NCBI RefSeq assembly: GCF_004028635.1
Contig: NZ_RQJW01000016.1
Coordinates: 1 to 64,000, forward strand
Direction of reading: 5' to 3'
Length of the DNA stretch: 64,000 bases
From: Streptomyces cyaneus
GTDB taxonomy: Bacteria; Actinomycetota; Actinomycetes; Streptomycetales; Streptomycetaceae
Under the pieces are notes generated by a model. It made no database searches. It was not told where the DNA came from and saw nothing but the letters and a program-made list of their open reading frames with translations. The translations under genes were made by a program, and so were the position numbers. Every line of letters begins with the position of its first letter. The stretch's first letter is position 1. Below, piece after piece: positions 41,258 to 49,774 of this stretch.

Positions 41258-41695
41258 TCACCAGGGCAGGAACGCGTGCACGTCCTTGCCGTCCGCCCGC
41301 ACCACCACGCTGACCTGGTCGCACAGCGTGTGGATCAGGTACCAGCCGATACCGCCGCCGCCGCTCTTGCCGGGGTGGAAGGGCCGCGGCGCCGGTGGAG
41401 TGGTGCTGGTGTCACTCAGCGTCACGTGCACACCGTCGAACGCCCTGCGCAACGTCAGCCCGAACGGCCCCGGAGCGTACTGGATGGTGTTGGCGGCGAG
41501 CTCGCTGACCACCAGCAGGATGTCGTCCCGGTACTCGGGCGCCGCCGGCGGTGAGGCCCGCGCCAGCGTGGTCAGGAACTCCTCCGCGCACTGGCGGGCT
41601 CTCGTCACGTCACCGAATCCACCGTCAAAGCCGACCTCCCAGTCCTCGATCTCTTCGGAGGACGGTTTGCCGCCCCCACGCGATTCGGTCGCCAT
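41258..41695 (-). CDS. ATP-binding anti-sigma-type regulator (GHKL)
   Basis: The 145-aa protein has N box LLVVSELAANTIQYAPGPFG, a G1-like VTLSDTSTTPPAPRPF and G2 GGGGIGWYLIHTLCDQV. It is a third, more divergent member of the RsbW-like ATPases in this island. It converges with the ATPase at 40773 (41-nt gap). The start ATG has AGAAGGTGTG upstream; longer in-frame readings have no family character. Confidence 0.82.
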   Translation of the reverse strand: MATESRGGGKPSSEEIEDWEVGFDGGFGDVTRARQCAEEFLTTLARASPPAAPEYRDDILLVVSELAANTIQYAPGPFGLTLRRAFDGVHVTLSDTSTTPPAPRPFHPGKSGGGGIGWYLIHTLCDQVSVVVRADGKDVHAFLPW

Positions 41696-41876
41696 CACAC
41701 CTTCTTCGGCACACCTTCTTCGGCCCGTCCGCCCTCGGCCGCGGTGATTCGTCGTACTGTTTCCACCCCGCTGGTTCCCAGCCAGAGCGCGGCTACGCGT
41801 CCGGAATTGGTCGCACCGGCGGGGCACCACGGACGAGGGGGGACGACAGAGCCTGCTGTGCCGACCGGATCGGGGG

Positions 41877-42350
41877 TCAGCCGGCGTACACCCTGCCTTG
41901 CTTCACCACGTAGTGCGTGGGCTCCGAGCAGCCGATGGAAGGCGTGATCAGCAGGCTCACGGTGAGCGGGGCGGGCTCCGTGCTCGCGGTGGAGAACTCG
42001 CAGACGGAACCCCGGCCCGTCAGCGGGTACCAGAACCACCCGTCGACGTCTCCCACGGTGACCCGGTCGGACTCCTTCCAGGCGCCACCGCTCTGTGTGT
42101 AGACCTGCAGCCGCACCGAGGCGGCGTTCTGGTCGTCGGTCGACCGCAGGGCGGTCAGGGTGACCTTGTAGTCGGCGCCGAGGACGGACGAAGCGATCTG
42201 CCGCGTCTGCGGTGCCGCGGTGCCCGCGTTGGACGCTCCGGCGCCCGCCGCACCGAGGACGGCCGCCGTCAGGAGGGTGACGGCTGCGGTCACGGCGCGA
42301 CGACCGCGGTTGCGGATGCGGTTGCCGTGCTGATTGCGGACCAGGCTCAT
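41877..42350 (-). CDS. Secreted protein of unknown function
   Basis: The 157-aa protein has a clear Sec signal (basic start, AVTAAVTLLTAAVLGAAGAG, cleavage about residue 40). The ~115-residue mature domain looks beta-rich (DYKVTLTALRSTDDQNAASV, DRVTVGDVDGWFWYPLTGRG) with two Cys that may pair. I do not recognise the family. It is divergent from the secreted protease across 278 nt. Confidence 0.75.
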   Translation of the reverse strand: MSLVRNQHGNRIRNRGRRAVTAAVTLLTAAVLGAAGAGASNAGTAAPQTRQIASSVLGADYKVTLTALRSTDDQNAASVRLQVYTQSGGAWKESDRVTVGDVDGWFWYPLTGRGSVCEFSTASTEPAPLTVSLLITPSIGCSEPTHYVVKQGRVYAG

Positions 42351-42564
42351 GTGTTCCCCCGTGGAACGAGATGTACTGGAAGGTCGGATTGGTTCGTACG
42401 GTGGTTGAGACCAGTCGCATGCCTGAAGGGTTGTACGGCGTCATCGGTGCATCCCGGGCGGAGCAACTCGAGCAGAACGTCGCGGCGTTGGAGAGCGTCG
42501 ACTTCAGCGGCGCATTGGTATGGACCTGATACGTCGTCATGGCTAAGCTCTGCCCAACCCTGAA

Positions 42565-42578
42565 TGAGAGCGCTCTCA
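42565..42578. promoter_or_regulatory. Perfect 14-bp LacI-type operator
   Basis: TGAGAGCGCTCTCA is a perfect palindrome centred on the CG step typical of LacI-family sites. It differs at two symmetric positions from the CebR box TGGGAGCGCTCCCA. It lies 50 nt upstream of the protease start, well placed for repression. Confidence 0.75.
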
Positions 42579-42628
42579 GATTGCGGTTGTTCCACCCCAC
42601 CTTGCTGGAACGACGAAGGGCAACTCCC

Positions 42629-43789
42629 TTGAGACGCATCAGACTCAAGTACGCCGGCCTCGCCGTACTGCTCGTCCTCGGCAGCTGGACCGCAGGCGGA
42701 ACCACCTCGGCCGCGGCGACCGACTCCCCCACGGTGAGCGATACCGAACCCGCCTCTCCCGGACTGCTGCAGGCGATGCAGCGGGACCTCGGCCTGTCGG
42801 AGCAGCGGGCCAAGGCGCGGCTGGCGGCAGAGCGCACGGCCATGGACCTCACTCCGAAGGCACGCAAGGCAGCCGGATCCGCTTACGGCGGCTCGTGGTT
42901 CGACGCGGAGAGCGAGCGGCTCACCGTGGCCGTCACGCAGGACGCCGCGCCCGCGACCGTGCGGGAGGTCCGGGCCACCGGCGCGACCGTTCGCACCGTC
43001 GCGCACAGTGCCCGAGAGCTCGACGCGACCAAAGCGCGCATCGACCGCCTCCCCGCACCAGCGGGCGTGAGCAGTTGGCACGTCGACCCGGCGGCCAACG
43101 CGGTCGTCGTGAACGTCGTCCGCGACAGGCGGGCCGACAACGATGTCCGGCGATTCGTCTCCCGCGCCCTCGCGACGGGACCCGTCACGGTCGAGACGGT
43201 CTCCGCCGCCCCGCGCACCTTCGCGGCGGGAACGGTCGGCGGCGACCCCTACTACACGGGCAACGTCCGCTGCTCCATAGGTTTCTCGGTGCACGGCGGC
43301 TTCATCACCGCAGGGCACTGCGGTGGGCAGGGAGCCGGTGTCCGGGGCTGGGACGGCACCTACGTCGGAACGTTCCAAGGCTCCTCGTTCCCGGACAACG
43401 ACTACGCCTGGGTGAGCGTCGGCAGCGGCTGGTGGACCGTGCCGGTGGTCCTCGGCTGGGGCACGGTACCGGACCGCCTGGTACGCGGCTCGGCCGAAGC
43501 ACCCGTGGGCACCTCCATATGCCGGTCCGGCTCCACGACACACTGGCACTGCGGCACGGTGCTGGCCAAGAACGAGACGGTCAACTACAGCCAGGGCGCC
43601 GTCCACCAGATGACGAAGACCAGCGTCTGCGCCGAGCCCGGCGATTCCGGAGGCTCCTTCATCAGCGGTGACCAGGCACAAGGGGTCACCTCGGGTGGCT
43701 GGGGCAACTGCTCCGGCGGCGGGGAGACCTGGTTCCAGCCCGTCAACGAGATCCTCGGCCGCTACGGGTTGACTCTGCACACCGCCTGA
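42629..43789 (+). CDS. Secreted S1E (streptogrisin/alpha-lytic-type) serine protease with propeptide
   Basis: A TTG start (LRRIRLKYAG) is chosen because GAAGGG lies upstream and it leads straight into a signal peptide; an upstream ATG at 42539 would place the operator inside the gene. The 386-aa precursor has a signal, an alpha-lytic-type propeptide (GLLQAMQRDLGLSEQRAKAR ... VREVRATGATVRTVAHSARE) and a mature domain starting near TVGGDPYYTG. The catalytic triad is seen as His in TAGHCGG, Asp in FPDNDYAWV and Ser in PGDSGGSF. Cys residues fit the family disulfides. An extracellular endopeptidase and possible target of the SSI-type inhibitor. Confidence 0.93.
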   Translation: MRRIRLKYAGLAVLLVLGSWTAGGTTSAAATDSPTVSDTEPASPGLLQAMQRDLGLSEQRAKARLAAERTAMDLTPKARKAAGSAYGGSWFDAESERLTVAVTQDAAPATVREVRATGATVRTVAHSARELDATKARIDRLPAPAGVSSWHVDPAANAVVVNVVRDRRADNDVRRFVSRALATGPVTVETVSAAPRTFAAGTVGGDPYYTGNVRCSIGFSVHGGFITAGHCGGQGAGVRGWDGTYVGTFQGSSFPDNDYAWVSVGSGWWTVPVVLGWGTVPDRLVRGSAEAPVGTSICRSGSTTHWHCGTVLAKNETVNYSQGAVHQMTKTSVCAEPGDSGGSFISGDQAQGVTSGGWGNCSGGGETWFQPVNEILGRYGLTLHTA

Positions 43790-43796
43790 TTCACGG

Positions 43797-43843
43797 CGGG
43801 GAGGGGCGGTCCGGGCCGTGGCCGACCGGATCGCTCCTCCCCG
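43797..43843. terminator. Hairpin after the protease gene
   Basis: CGGGGAGG (43797-43804) pairs with CCTCCCCG (43836-43843); the arms start 8 nt past the stop codon. Confidence 0.5.
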
Positions 43844-43974
43844 GCCTTGGTGCCGGTCTTCAGGGTCCGCGCCCGGGAGTTCGGCCGTTCGGCGCGGGCG
43901 CCGTCGAGTGACCCGGTCCTGTGATGCACGAGCCGCTGCGCGTCCGGCGGCGGCCGTGCGGCAGGATGAGAACC

Positions 43975-44307
43975 ATGAGCGTAGTCAAGATCAACGTACT
44001 GACCGTTCCCGCCGAGCAGCGCGAGACGCTGGAGAAGCGCTTCGCCTCCCGTGCGCACGCCGTGGAGAACTCCGACGGGTTCGAGTGGTTCGAACTCCTG
44101 CGGCCGGTCGAAGGCACCGACACCTACCTCGTGTACACGCGCTGGCGTGACGAGGAGTCCTTCCAGGCCTGGATGGAGGGCCCCATGAAGTCGGCTCACC
44201 AGGGTGGCGGCGGCGCGGAAGGCGCAGAGCGTCCCAAGCCGGCGGCCAGCGGGTCCACGTTGTGGTCCTTCGACGTGGTGCAGCAGGCGGGGCCGAAGAG
44301 CGAGTAG
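43975..44307 (+). CDS. Antibiotic-biosynthesis-monooxygenase-fold protein (heme-degrading HmoA/IsdG-like)
   Basis: The 110-aa protein has one ABM domain: VVKINVLTVPAEQRETLEKR, NSDGFEWFELLRPVEGTDTY, YTRWRDEESFQAWMEGPMKS. The NSDGFEWFELLRP segment, with Asn and Trp placed as in IsdG-like heme oxygenases, favours heme degradation over polyketide oxidation. Cytoplasmic, presumably a dimer. The ATG at 43975 follows AGGATG. It precedes a long hairpin and the TIR-NTPase gene. Confidence 0.8.
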   Translation: MSVVKINVLTVPAEQRETLEKRFASRAHAVENSDGFEWFELLRPVEGTDTYLVYTRWRDEESFQAWMEGPMKSAHQGGGGAEGAERPKPAASGSTLWSFDVVQQAGPKSE

Positions 44308-44329
44308 TCGTTGGAGCAGCAGGAATTGG

Positions 44330-44378
44330 GGAGCCGTTCGCGAATCGGTCACGAATACCGAACCGCGAACGGAGCTCC
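44330..44378. repeat. Long imperfect hairpin upstream of the TIR-STAND gene
   Basis: The 20-nt left arm (44330-44349) and 22-nt right arm (44357-44378) pair over ~18 bp with a 2-nt bulge and two mismatches around loop CACGAAT. It could terminate the monooxygenase transcript or regulate the downstream gene, whose GTG is 86 nt further. Confidence 0.65.
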
Positions 44379-44463
44379 TGGGGGTACGAGCGCAACGTTC
44401 GCAAGGCGAATGACGTCTCAGCCATGGCAACCTTGAGGGTCCGAGCGACCGGGGAGGCCGTCG

Positions 44464-47400
44464 GTGACTTCGTTGTTCATCAGCTTTGGCGGCCAGGACC
44501 GGGTCAAGGCGACCCAGATCCGCGACCGGTTACGGGGCGAGGGCTACGAGGCGCTCTTCCTGGACTTCGACCCGTCCGACGGAATTCCGGCCGGCCGTCG
44601 GTGGGAACGCGAGCTCTACCTGCAGTTGCGCAAGTCCGACGGCGTGGTCTTCCTCGCGAGCGGCACGTCGGTCCAGTCGCGCTGGTGCTTCGCCGAGGTG
44701 AGCCTCGCGCGTTCGCTGGGCAGGCCCGTCTTCCCGGTCCGTATCGAGGGTGACGCCTGGCTGGAGCTGCTCGCGGACGCACAGTGGGCTGATCTGGCCG
44801 ACGGCGAGTCCGCCTTCACCAAGCTGTGGCGGGGGTTGCGACGCGCGGGGCTCAACCCGGCGGACTCGTTCTCCTGGGATCCCGCCCGGTCGCCCTTTCC
44901 GGGACTCGAGCCGTTCGAACGGCAGGACGCGGCTGTGTTCTTCGGGCGCGACCAGGAGATCACCCGGCTGCTCGACCTCCTGCAGCCGACGCTGCGCTAC
45001 GGCGCCGGCCGGTTCGTGGCGATCATCGGCCCGTCGGGCAGCGGGAAGTCCTCGTTGCTACGCGCCGGACTGCTGCCCCGCCTGGAACGTTCTCCCGAGC
45101 ACTGGGTCGTGCTCCCCGCGTTGCTGCCCGGCAGGCAGCCGATCCGAAACCTCGCGCACAGCTTCGCGCGGGCGTTCGACTCGTTCGGCAGGCACTTACC
45201 GATCGAAGAGGTGACCGACCGGCTCGGCGACGGCGGACTGGCGCAGCTCGGCGCCGAGCTGCACGAAGTCAGCGGCAGCCGCAACGTGCTCGTGGTGATC
45301 GACCAGGCCGAAGAGCTGATCACCCGCAGCGGCGCCGAGGAGCAGCAGGCGTTCCTGAGAATGCTGCGCGCCGGCCTGCACGACGACAGCCCGATCTGGG
45401 CGGTCGCGACGATGCGCTCGGAGTTCCTGAGCTCGGCGCCGGACCGGGCCGGGCTCGCCGAGGCGATCGACGACTCGCTCGTGGTGGAACCGCTGAGCCG
45501 GGCGCGGCTGCCCGAGGTGATCGAGCGGCCGGCGGGGCGGGCGGGCCTCGACTTCGCGGTGGGCCTCGTGCAGCGGATCGTGGAGGAGACCACGGGCGGT
45601 GACGCACTGCCGTTGCTGGCTTGCACACTCCAGCAGCTGTACGAACGGGTCGGCCCTGAGGGCACCGTGACGTTCGCCGACTACGCGGCCATCGGCGGTG
45701 TGGTCGGCGCGCTGCACCGGCAGGCCGACCGGGTCAGCGACGAGCTCACGCGGCGCGGCAACGGCGTCGTCCTCCCTACGCTGCTGCGGCTCGCGAGTAT
45801 CGACCGCGCCGGTGAGCCGACCCGCAGACGGGTCCGGCGCGACGCGCTCCGCGCGGACGAGAACGCTGTCGTGCAAGCTTTCGTCGACGCGCGTCTGCTC
45901 GTCAGCCGGGGGCCGACGGTCGAGGTCGCGCACGAAGCCCTGCTGCGGCAGTGGACTCCGCTGCGGCACGAGATCGACGCCGCGTACCAGGCCCTGCGGC
46001 TGCGGTCCGAGGTGGAGCGACTCGCGGCCGACTGGGAACGCAGCGGACATGACGAGTCCTACCTGCTGCGCGGCGGCCGGCTGGCCACGTTCGAGGAGTG
46101 GGCCGAGAAGAACCCGGGCGATCTCGGGCCGCTCGACCAACAGTTCCTGCTGGCCAGCCAGACGCTGGCGCACCGCGAACTCGTGGTCGCGCAGGAACAG
46201 CAGCGTTACGCGACCAGCCGTAGCCTGCTGTATCAGGCGGAGTCGCTGCGGAACACCCAGGCAGGTATGTCGCTGCTGTTCGGCATCGCGGCGATGGACG
46301 TGCACCCGAGCCAGGAGGCCCGCGCGAGCCTCGTGACCACATTGATCCACAACCACTACGTGGCGACGCTGACCGGACACGCCGCCGCCCTGTCGACGGT
46401 GACGTTCAGCCCGGACGGGCGCACGATGGCCACGGGTGCCCGCTACGAGCCGGGCGTGCTCCTCTGGGACGTCACCGGTGTCCCGCGCCGGTTGTCGGCC
46501 ATCGACGTGCACAACGACGCCGTGTGGGTGCTGCTGTTCAGCCCCGACGGGCGTGTGCTCGCGACGGGCGGTCCCGACTCGACGGTGGTGCTGTGGGACG
46601 TCGTCGACCCGGCGAGACCGCGCAGGCTGGCCATGCTGACCGACAACGACCTGAACTGGGTGAGCTCGGCCGCATTCAGCCCGGACGGCGGCGTGCTGCT
46701 GACCGGTCACTGGGACAACAGCGACGGCGGCCACGGCGACAAGGCCGTGCTGTGGGACGTGACCGACCGGTCCCGGCCGCGCCGTCTGTCCACGATGGAT
46801 TTCCCTCTCACCGGCCCGGTGCACGATGTCGCTGTCAGCGGGACCATGGCGGCCACCGGCCACGACGACGGCTCGGTGATGCTGTGGAACATCAGCGATC
46901 CGGCCGTCCCGTGCCGGGAGAAGGTGCTGACCGGCCATGTGAACTCCGTCTGGGCGGTCGCGTTCAGCCCGGACGGCACCGCACTGCTGACCGGCGGGAC
47001 CGATCGGACCGCCATCCTGTGGGACATCGCGAACTCGAGTCCGCTGGCGACGTTGACCGGGCACACCAGCGGAGTGCGCGCGGTCGCGTTCGGTCCGGAC
47101 GGCCACACCGTGGCCACCGGCAGCTGGGACCACACGGCGATCCTGTGGGACATCGCGGTGCGCAACCGCCCGGTACGCCTGGACACCCTGGGCGGACACC
47201 GGGAACCGTTGTCCGCCATGGCCTTCAGCCCGGACGGGCGCCGCATCGCCACCGCCAGCAGCGACCGGACCGCGGTCCTGTGGGATGTCGCGGTCGGCGC
47301 CCGGCCGACCAGGATCGGCAAGCTGACCGCGCACACCGATGACACACCCGCACTCGCCGTCACTCCCGACGGCAGCACGATCATCACCGGCAGCCGAGAC

Positions 47401-48312
47401 GGAACGGCGATCCTGTGGCGTGGCCAGGAGCCGGTCACGACCCTGACCGCGCACACCGACACGGTGTTCGCCGTCGCGGTCAGCCCGGACGGACGCTCGC
47501 TGCTCACCGGCAGCCTCGACGCGACGGCGATCCTGTGGGACCTGTCGGGCACCGAGCTGGCGCGGCTGACCGGGCACGCCGGCGGTGTCATGGCGGTCGC
47601 CTTCTCCCCGGACGGCGCGACCGTGGCCATCGGCGACGAGGAGGCGACCACCACGTTGTGGGACGTCACTTCGGCACGGCGACTCGCGGTCCTGACCGGA
47701 CACCGATGGGACGTGCGCGCGGTGCCGTTCACCCCCGACGGCCGGATCATGATCACAGGTGGCGTCGACGGGGTGATCACCGTATGGAACGTGTCCGATC
47801 GCGAGGACCCGCGGCGGCTGACGACACTGACCGACGACGCCTCGATCTACGCCGGAGTGTTCAGCCCGGACGGGCAGACGCTCGCGGTCGCCCAGGAGGA
47901 CCAGAAGACCACGTTGTGGGACATGTCGGATCCATTGCGCCCCAACCGTTTCGCCACTTTGCGCGGGCAGGCCAGCTCGGTGTACACGGTGGGATTCAGC
48001 CACGACGGGAACCTGCTGTGCACCGGCGGCTACGACCGGACCGCGATCCTTTGGGACGTCACCGACCGGCGCCGGCCGCGGGAACTGGCCACGATGGGCG
48101 ACTTCGCACGCCCGGTGCACGCCGTGGCGTTCCTGCCGGACCGGCCGGTGCTCGCGATCGGCGGGGACGACAGCCCGGCGCTGTGGGACATCGCGCACCT
48201 GACGGAGATCGTCGCGCGACCGGCGAAGGTGGCGCGCGAGGCCGCCGGCCGTGAGCTGAGCCATGAGGAGTGGGAGAGCTACGCGCCCGACCTGCCCTAC
48301 CCCTATGACTGA
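44464..48312 (+). CDS. TIR - nSTAND NTPase - WD40 (14 blades) protein, candidate NLR-like defence effector
   Basis: The 1282-aa protein begins at a GTG. Residues 1-~98 are a TIR domain (LFISFGGQDRVKATQIRDRL; catalytic-type Glu E78 in SRWCFAEVSLA) of the NAD-cleaving bacterial class. Residues ~143-560 are a STAND-type P-loop NTPase: PFPGLEPFERQDAAVFFGRD, Walker A GPSGSGKSSLL (K195), Walker B NVLVVIDQAEEL (D280), then a winged-helix-like segment ending VEVAHEALLRQW. From about residue 630 there are 14 WD40 repeats, each closing LWD/LWN/VWN, enough for two seven-bladed propellers. By analogy with Avs/NLR proteins the propellers sense an invader, the NTPase oligomerises and TIR depletes NAD+. Two in-frame TTA codons (L23, L245) suggest bldA control. 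Confidence 0.92.
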   Translation: MTSLFISFGGQDRVKATQIRDRLRGEGYEALFLDFDPSDGIPAGRRWERELYLQLRKSDGVVFLASGTSVQSRWCFAEVSLARSLGRPVFPVRIEGDAWLELLADAQWADLADGESAFTKLWRGLRRAGLNPADSFSWDPARSPFPGLEPFERQDAAVFFGRDQEITRLLDLLQPTLRYGAGRFVAIIGPSGSGKSSLLRAGLLPRLERSPEHWVVLPALLPGRQPIRNLAHSFARAFDSFGRHLPIEEVTDRLGDGGLAQLGAELHEVSGSRNVLVVIDQAEELITRSGAEEQQAFLRMLRAGLHDDSPIWAVATMRSEFLSSAPDRAGLAEAIDDSLVVEPLSRARLPEVIERPAGRAGLDFAVGLVQRIVEETTGGDALPLLACTLQQLYERVGPEGTVTFADYAAIGGVVGALHRQADRVSDELTRRGNGVVLPTLLRLASIDRAGEPTRRRVRRDALRADENAVVQAFVDARLLVSRGPTVEVAHEALLRQWTPLRHEIDAAYQALRLRSEVERLAADWERSGHDESYLLRGGRLATFEEWAEKNPGDLGPLDQQFLLASQTLAHRELVVAQEQQRYATSRSLLYQAESLRNTQAGMSLLFGIAAMDVHPSQEARASLVTTLIHNHYVATLTGHAAALSTVTFSPDGRTMATGARYEPGVLLWDVTGVPRRLSAIDVHNDAVWVLLFSPDGRVLATGGPDSTVVLWDVVDPARPRRLAMLTDNDLNWVSSAAFSPDGGVLLTGHWDNSDGGHGDKAVLWDVTDRSRPRRLSTMDFPLTGPVHDVAVSGTMAATGHDDGSVMLWNISDPAVPCREKVLTGHVNSVWAVAFSPDGTALLTGGTDRTAILWDIANSSPLATLTGHTSGVRAVAFGPDGHTVATGSWDHTAILWDIAVRNRPVRLDTLGGHREPLSAMAFSPDGRRIATASSDRTAVLWDVAVGARPTRIGKLTAHTDDTPALAVTPDGSTIITGSRDGTAILWRGQEPVTTLTAHTDTVFAVAVSPDGRSLLTGSLDATAILWDLSGTELARLTGHAGGVMAVAFSPDGATVAIGDEEATTTLWDVTSARRLAVLTGHRWDVRAVPFTPDGRIMITGGVDGVITVWNVSDREDPRRLTTLTDDASIYAGVFSPDGQTLAVAQEDQKTTLWDMSDPLRPNRFATLRGQASSVYTVGFSHDGNLLCTGGYDRTAILWDVTDRRRPRELATMGDFARPVHAVAFLPDRPVLAIGGDDSPALWDIAHLTEIVARPAKVAREAAGRELSHEEWESYAPDLPYPYD

Positions 48313-48352
48313 TCCGGCGCGAGTTGTCACAGCCCGATGCCAGAATGCGGGG

Positions 48353-48958
48353 ATGTCGTCCTCTCACAGCCTGCCCGGTTCCCAGGACCGGGCACTTCGG
48401 GCCCGGTTGGTGAAACTGATCGAGGGCATCGCCCCTTGGGACGACCTGGAACGGGCTCATCTGCGCACGACCGGCGAGTGGCTGGCCGGCGGCGCACCGG
48501 TGTACAGGATCCGCAAGCCTGACGTCCCGACGATGCACCTCGTGACCTACTTCGTCGTACTCGACGACCGGCGCGGGGAATTGCTCCTCGTCGCGCACCG
48601 CAAAGCCGGGCTGTGGCTGCCGCCGGGCGGGCACGTGGAGCCGGGTGAGGACCCGTGGGCCACGGTGGTGCGCGAGTGCCGGGAGGAGTTGGGCGTCCCG
48701 GCGATCGCGTCGGACGTCACGGGTGAGCTCCCGCTCTTCCTCACCGTCACCCGAACCCGGGGACAAGGGGAACACACCGACGTCTCGCTCTGGTACGTCA
48801 TCAGCGCGGACGCGGAAGCCCTCACCTCCTACGACGAGGAGGAGTTCACGGCGATCCGATGGCTGACTCCCGATCAGGTACTCGCCGCGCCGCTCGACTC
48901 GATGGATCCCCACATGCACCGCTTCACCCGGAAGCTGGTGCAGGCCCGGGCTTCATGA
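48353..48958 (+). CDS. Nudix hydrolase
   Basis: The 201-aa protein has a complete Nudix box: GGHVEPGEDPWATVVRECRE with EELGV following (GX5EX7REUXEEXGU). The core LVTYFVVLDDRRGELLLVAH precedes it and an acidic C-terminal region follows. It hydrolyses a nucleoside diphosphate linked to another moiety; the substrate cannot be told. It starts 41 nt after the TIR-NTPase stop on the same strand. The ATG has only a weak RBS (GCGGGG). Its last 6 nt overlap the end of the convergent DUF817 gene. Confidence 0.88.
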   Translation: MSSSHSLPGSQDRALRARLVKLIEGIAPWDDLERAHLRTTGEWLAGGAPVYRIRKPDVPTMHLVTYFVVLDDRRGELLLVAHRKAGLWLPPGGHVEPGEDPWATVVRECREELGVPAIASDVTGELPLFLTVTRTRGQGEHTDVSLWYVISADAEALTSYDEEEFTAIRWLTPDQVLAAPLDSMDPHMHRFTRKLVQARAS

Positions 48959-49774
48959 CCTCGGCGGTGTCGTGCCAGGACTCTCGGGTTCGGGGTGCTG
49001 CGATCGGGCGACCATGGCCACCAGCACGACGGTGACGCTGATCAGCAAGGACCAGGCGCCGAACTTCTCCACTCCCACGGGTTGCCAGCCGTTGAGCTGG
49101 TAGGGGTAGCGCCAGGCGCCCAGGTAGGTGGCGAGGTTCTCCGCCACCCAGAGGAAGAAGCCGATCAGGACGAACGACAGCGCGAGCGGCATCCGTCGGC
49201 GTGCACCGCGCACCGTGAAGCGCACCGAGGTGCCCGCGGTGACGGCCAGCAGCAGTGCGGCCAGGAGCCAGCGTGCGTCGGGAAGCCAGTGGTGGCTGAA
49301 GAAGTTGACGTAGATGGCCGCGGCGACGAGCGCCGTCGAGCGTGGGCGGTACCGGACGAGCTCCAGGTCGTGGAGGTGCCAGGCGCGGCAGACGTAGCTG
49401 CCGACAGCGGCGTAGAGGAAGCCTCCGTACAGCGGCACGCCCGCGAACTTCAGTACGGCCGGTTCCGGATAGCTCCACGAGCCGAGGGACACCTTCACGA
49501 CCTCGAAGGCCAGGCCGATGACGTGGCAGATCGCGATGACGGCGACGTCCCGCCCGTTCTCCCAGCCGCGCAGCCAGAACAGCAGCGTCAGCAGCACCCC
49601 GTAGACGACGAGCAGGTCGTAGCGGGCCACGGGGAGGCCGGGCAGCAGGGTGGATGCCGCCACGCCGGACATCAGGGCGATGGCGAAGGCACAGGACCGT
49701 GTCTGTATCCACGCGAAGTCGAGCAGCTGGCGCAACGATGCCGCCAGGGGGCCTGTGATGCTTGTGGTGACCAT
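48953..49774 (-). CDS. DUF817 integral membrane protein
   Basis: The 273-aa protein has eight hydrophobic segments and family-typical motifs: CHVIGLAFEVVKVSLGSWSY, FAGVPLYGGFLYAAVGSYVC, YVNFFSHHWLPDARW and LWVAENLATYLGAWRYPYQ. Highly conserved charged residues within membrane segments suggest an enzyme or transporter, but no function is established. The ATG start at 49774 is chosen; upstream in-frame sequence lacks family character. Confidence 0.85.
   Translation of the reverse strand: MVTTSITGPLAASLRQLLDFAWIQTRSCAFAIALMSGVAASTLLPGLPVARYDLLVVYGVLLTLLFWLRGWENGRDVAVIAICHVIGLAFEVVKVSLGSWSYPEPAVLKFAGVPLYGGFLYAAVGSYVCRAWHLHDLELVRYRPRSTALVAAAIYVNFFSHHWLPDARWLLAALLLAVTAGTSVRFTVRGARRRMPLALSFVLIGFFLWVAENLATYLGAWRYPYQLNGWQPVGVEKFGAWSLLISVTVVLVAMVARSQHPEPESPGTTPPRS

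Noticed and set aside
42539..42628. Earlier ATG start for the secreted protease
   Set aside because: It would put the LacI-type operator inside the gene and add non-signal residues; the TTG at 42629 has an RBS and leads into the signal peptide.
45196..48330. A 1044-codon open frame on the minus strand opposite the TIR-NTPase gene
   Set aside because: It mirrors the WD40 repeats of the plus-strand gene, has a composition of Arg/Val/Gly/His shadows, no RBS and no recognisable domain; the plus strand is clearly coding.
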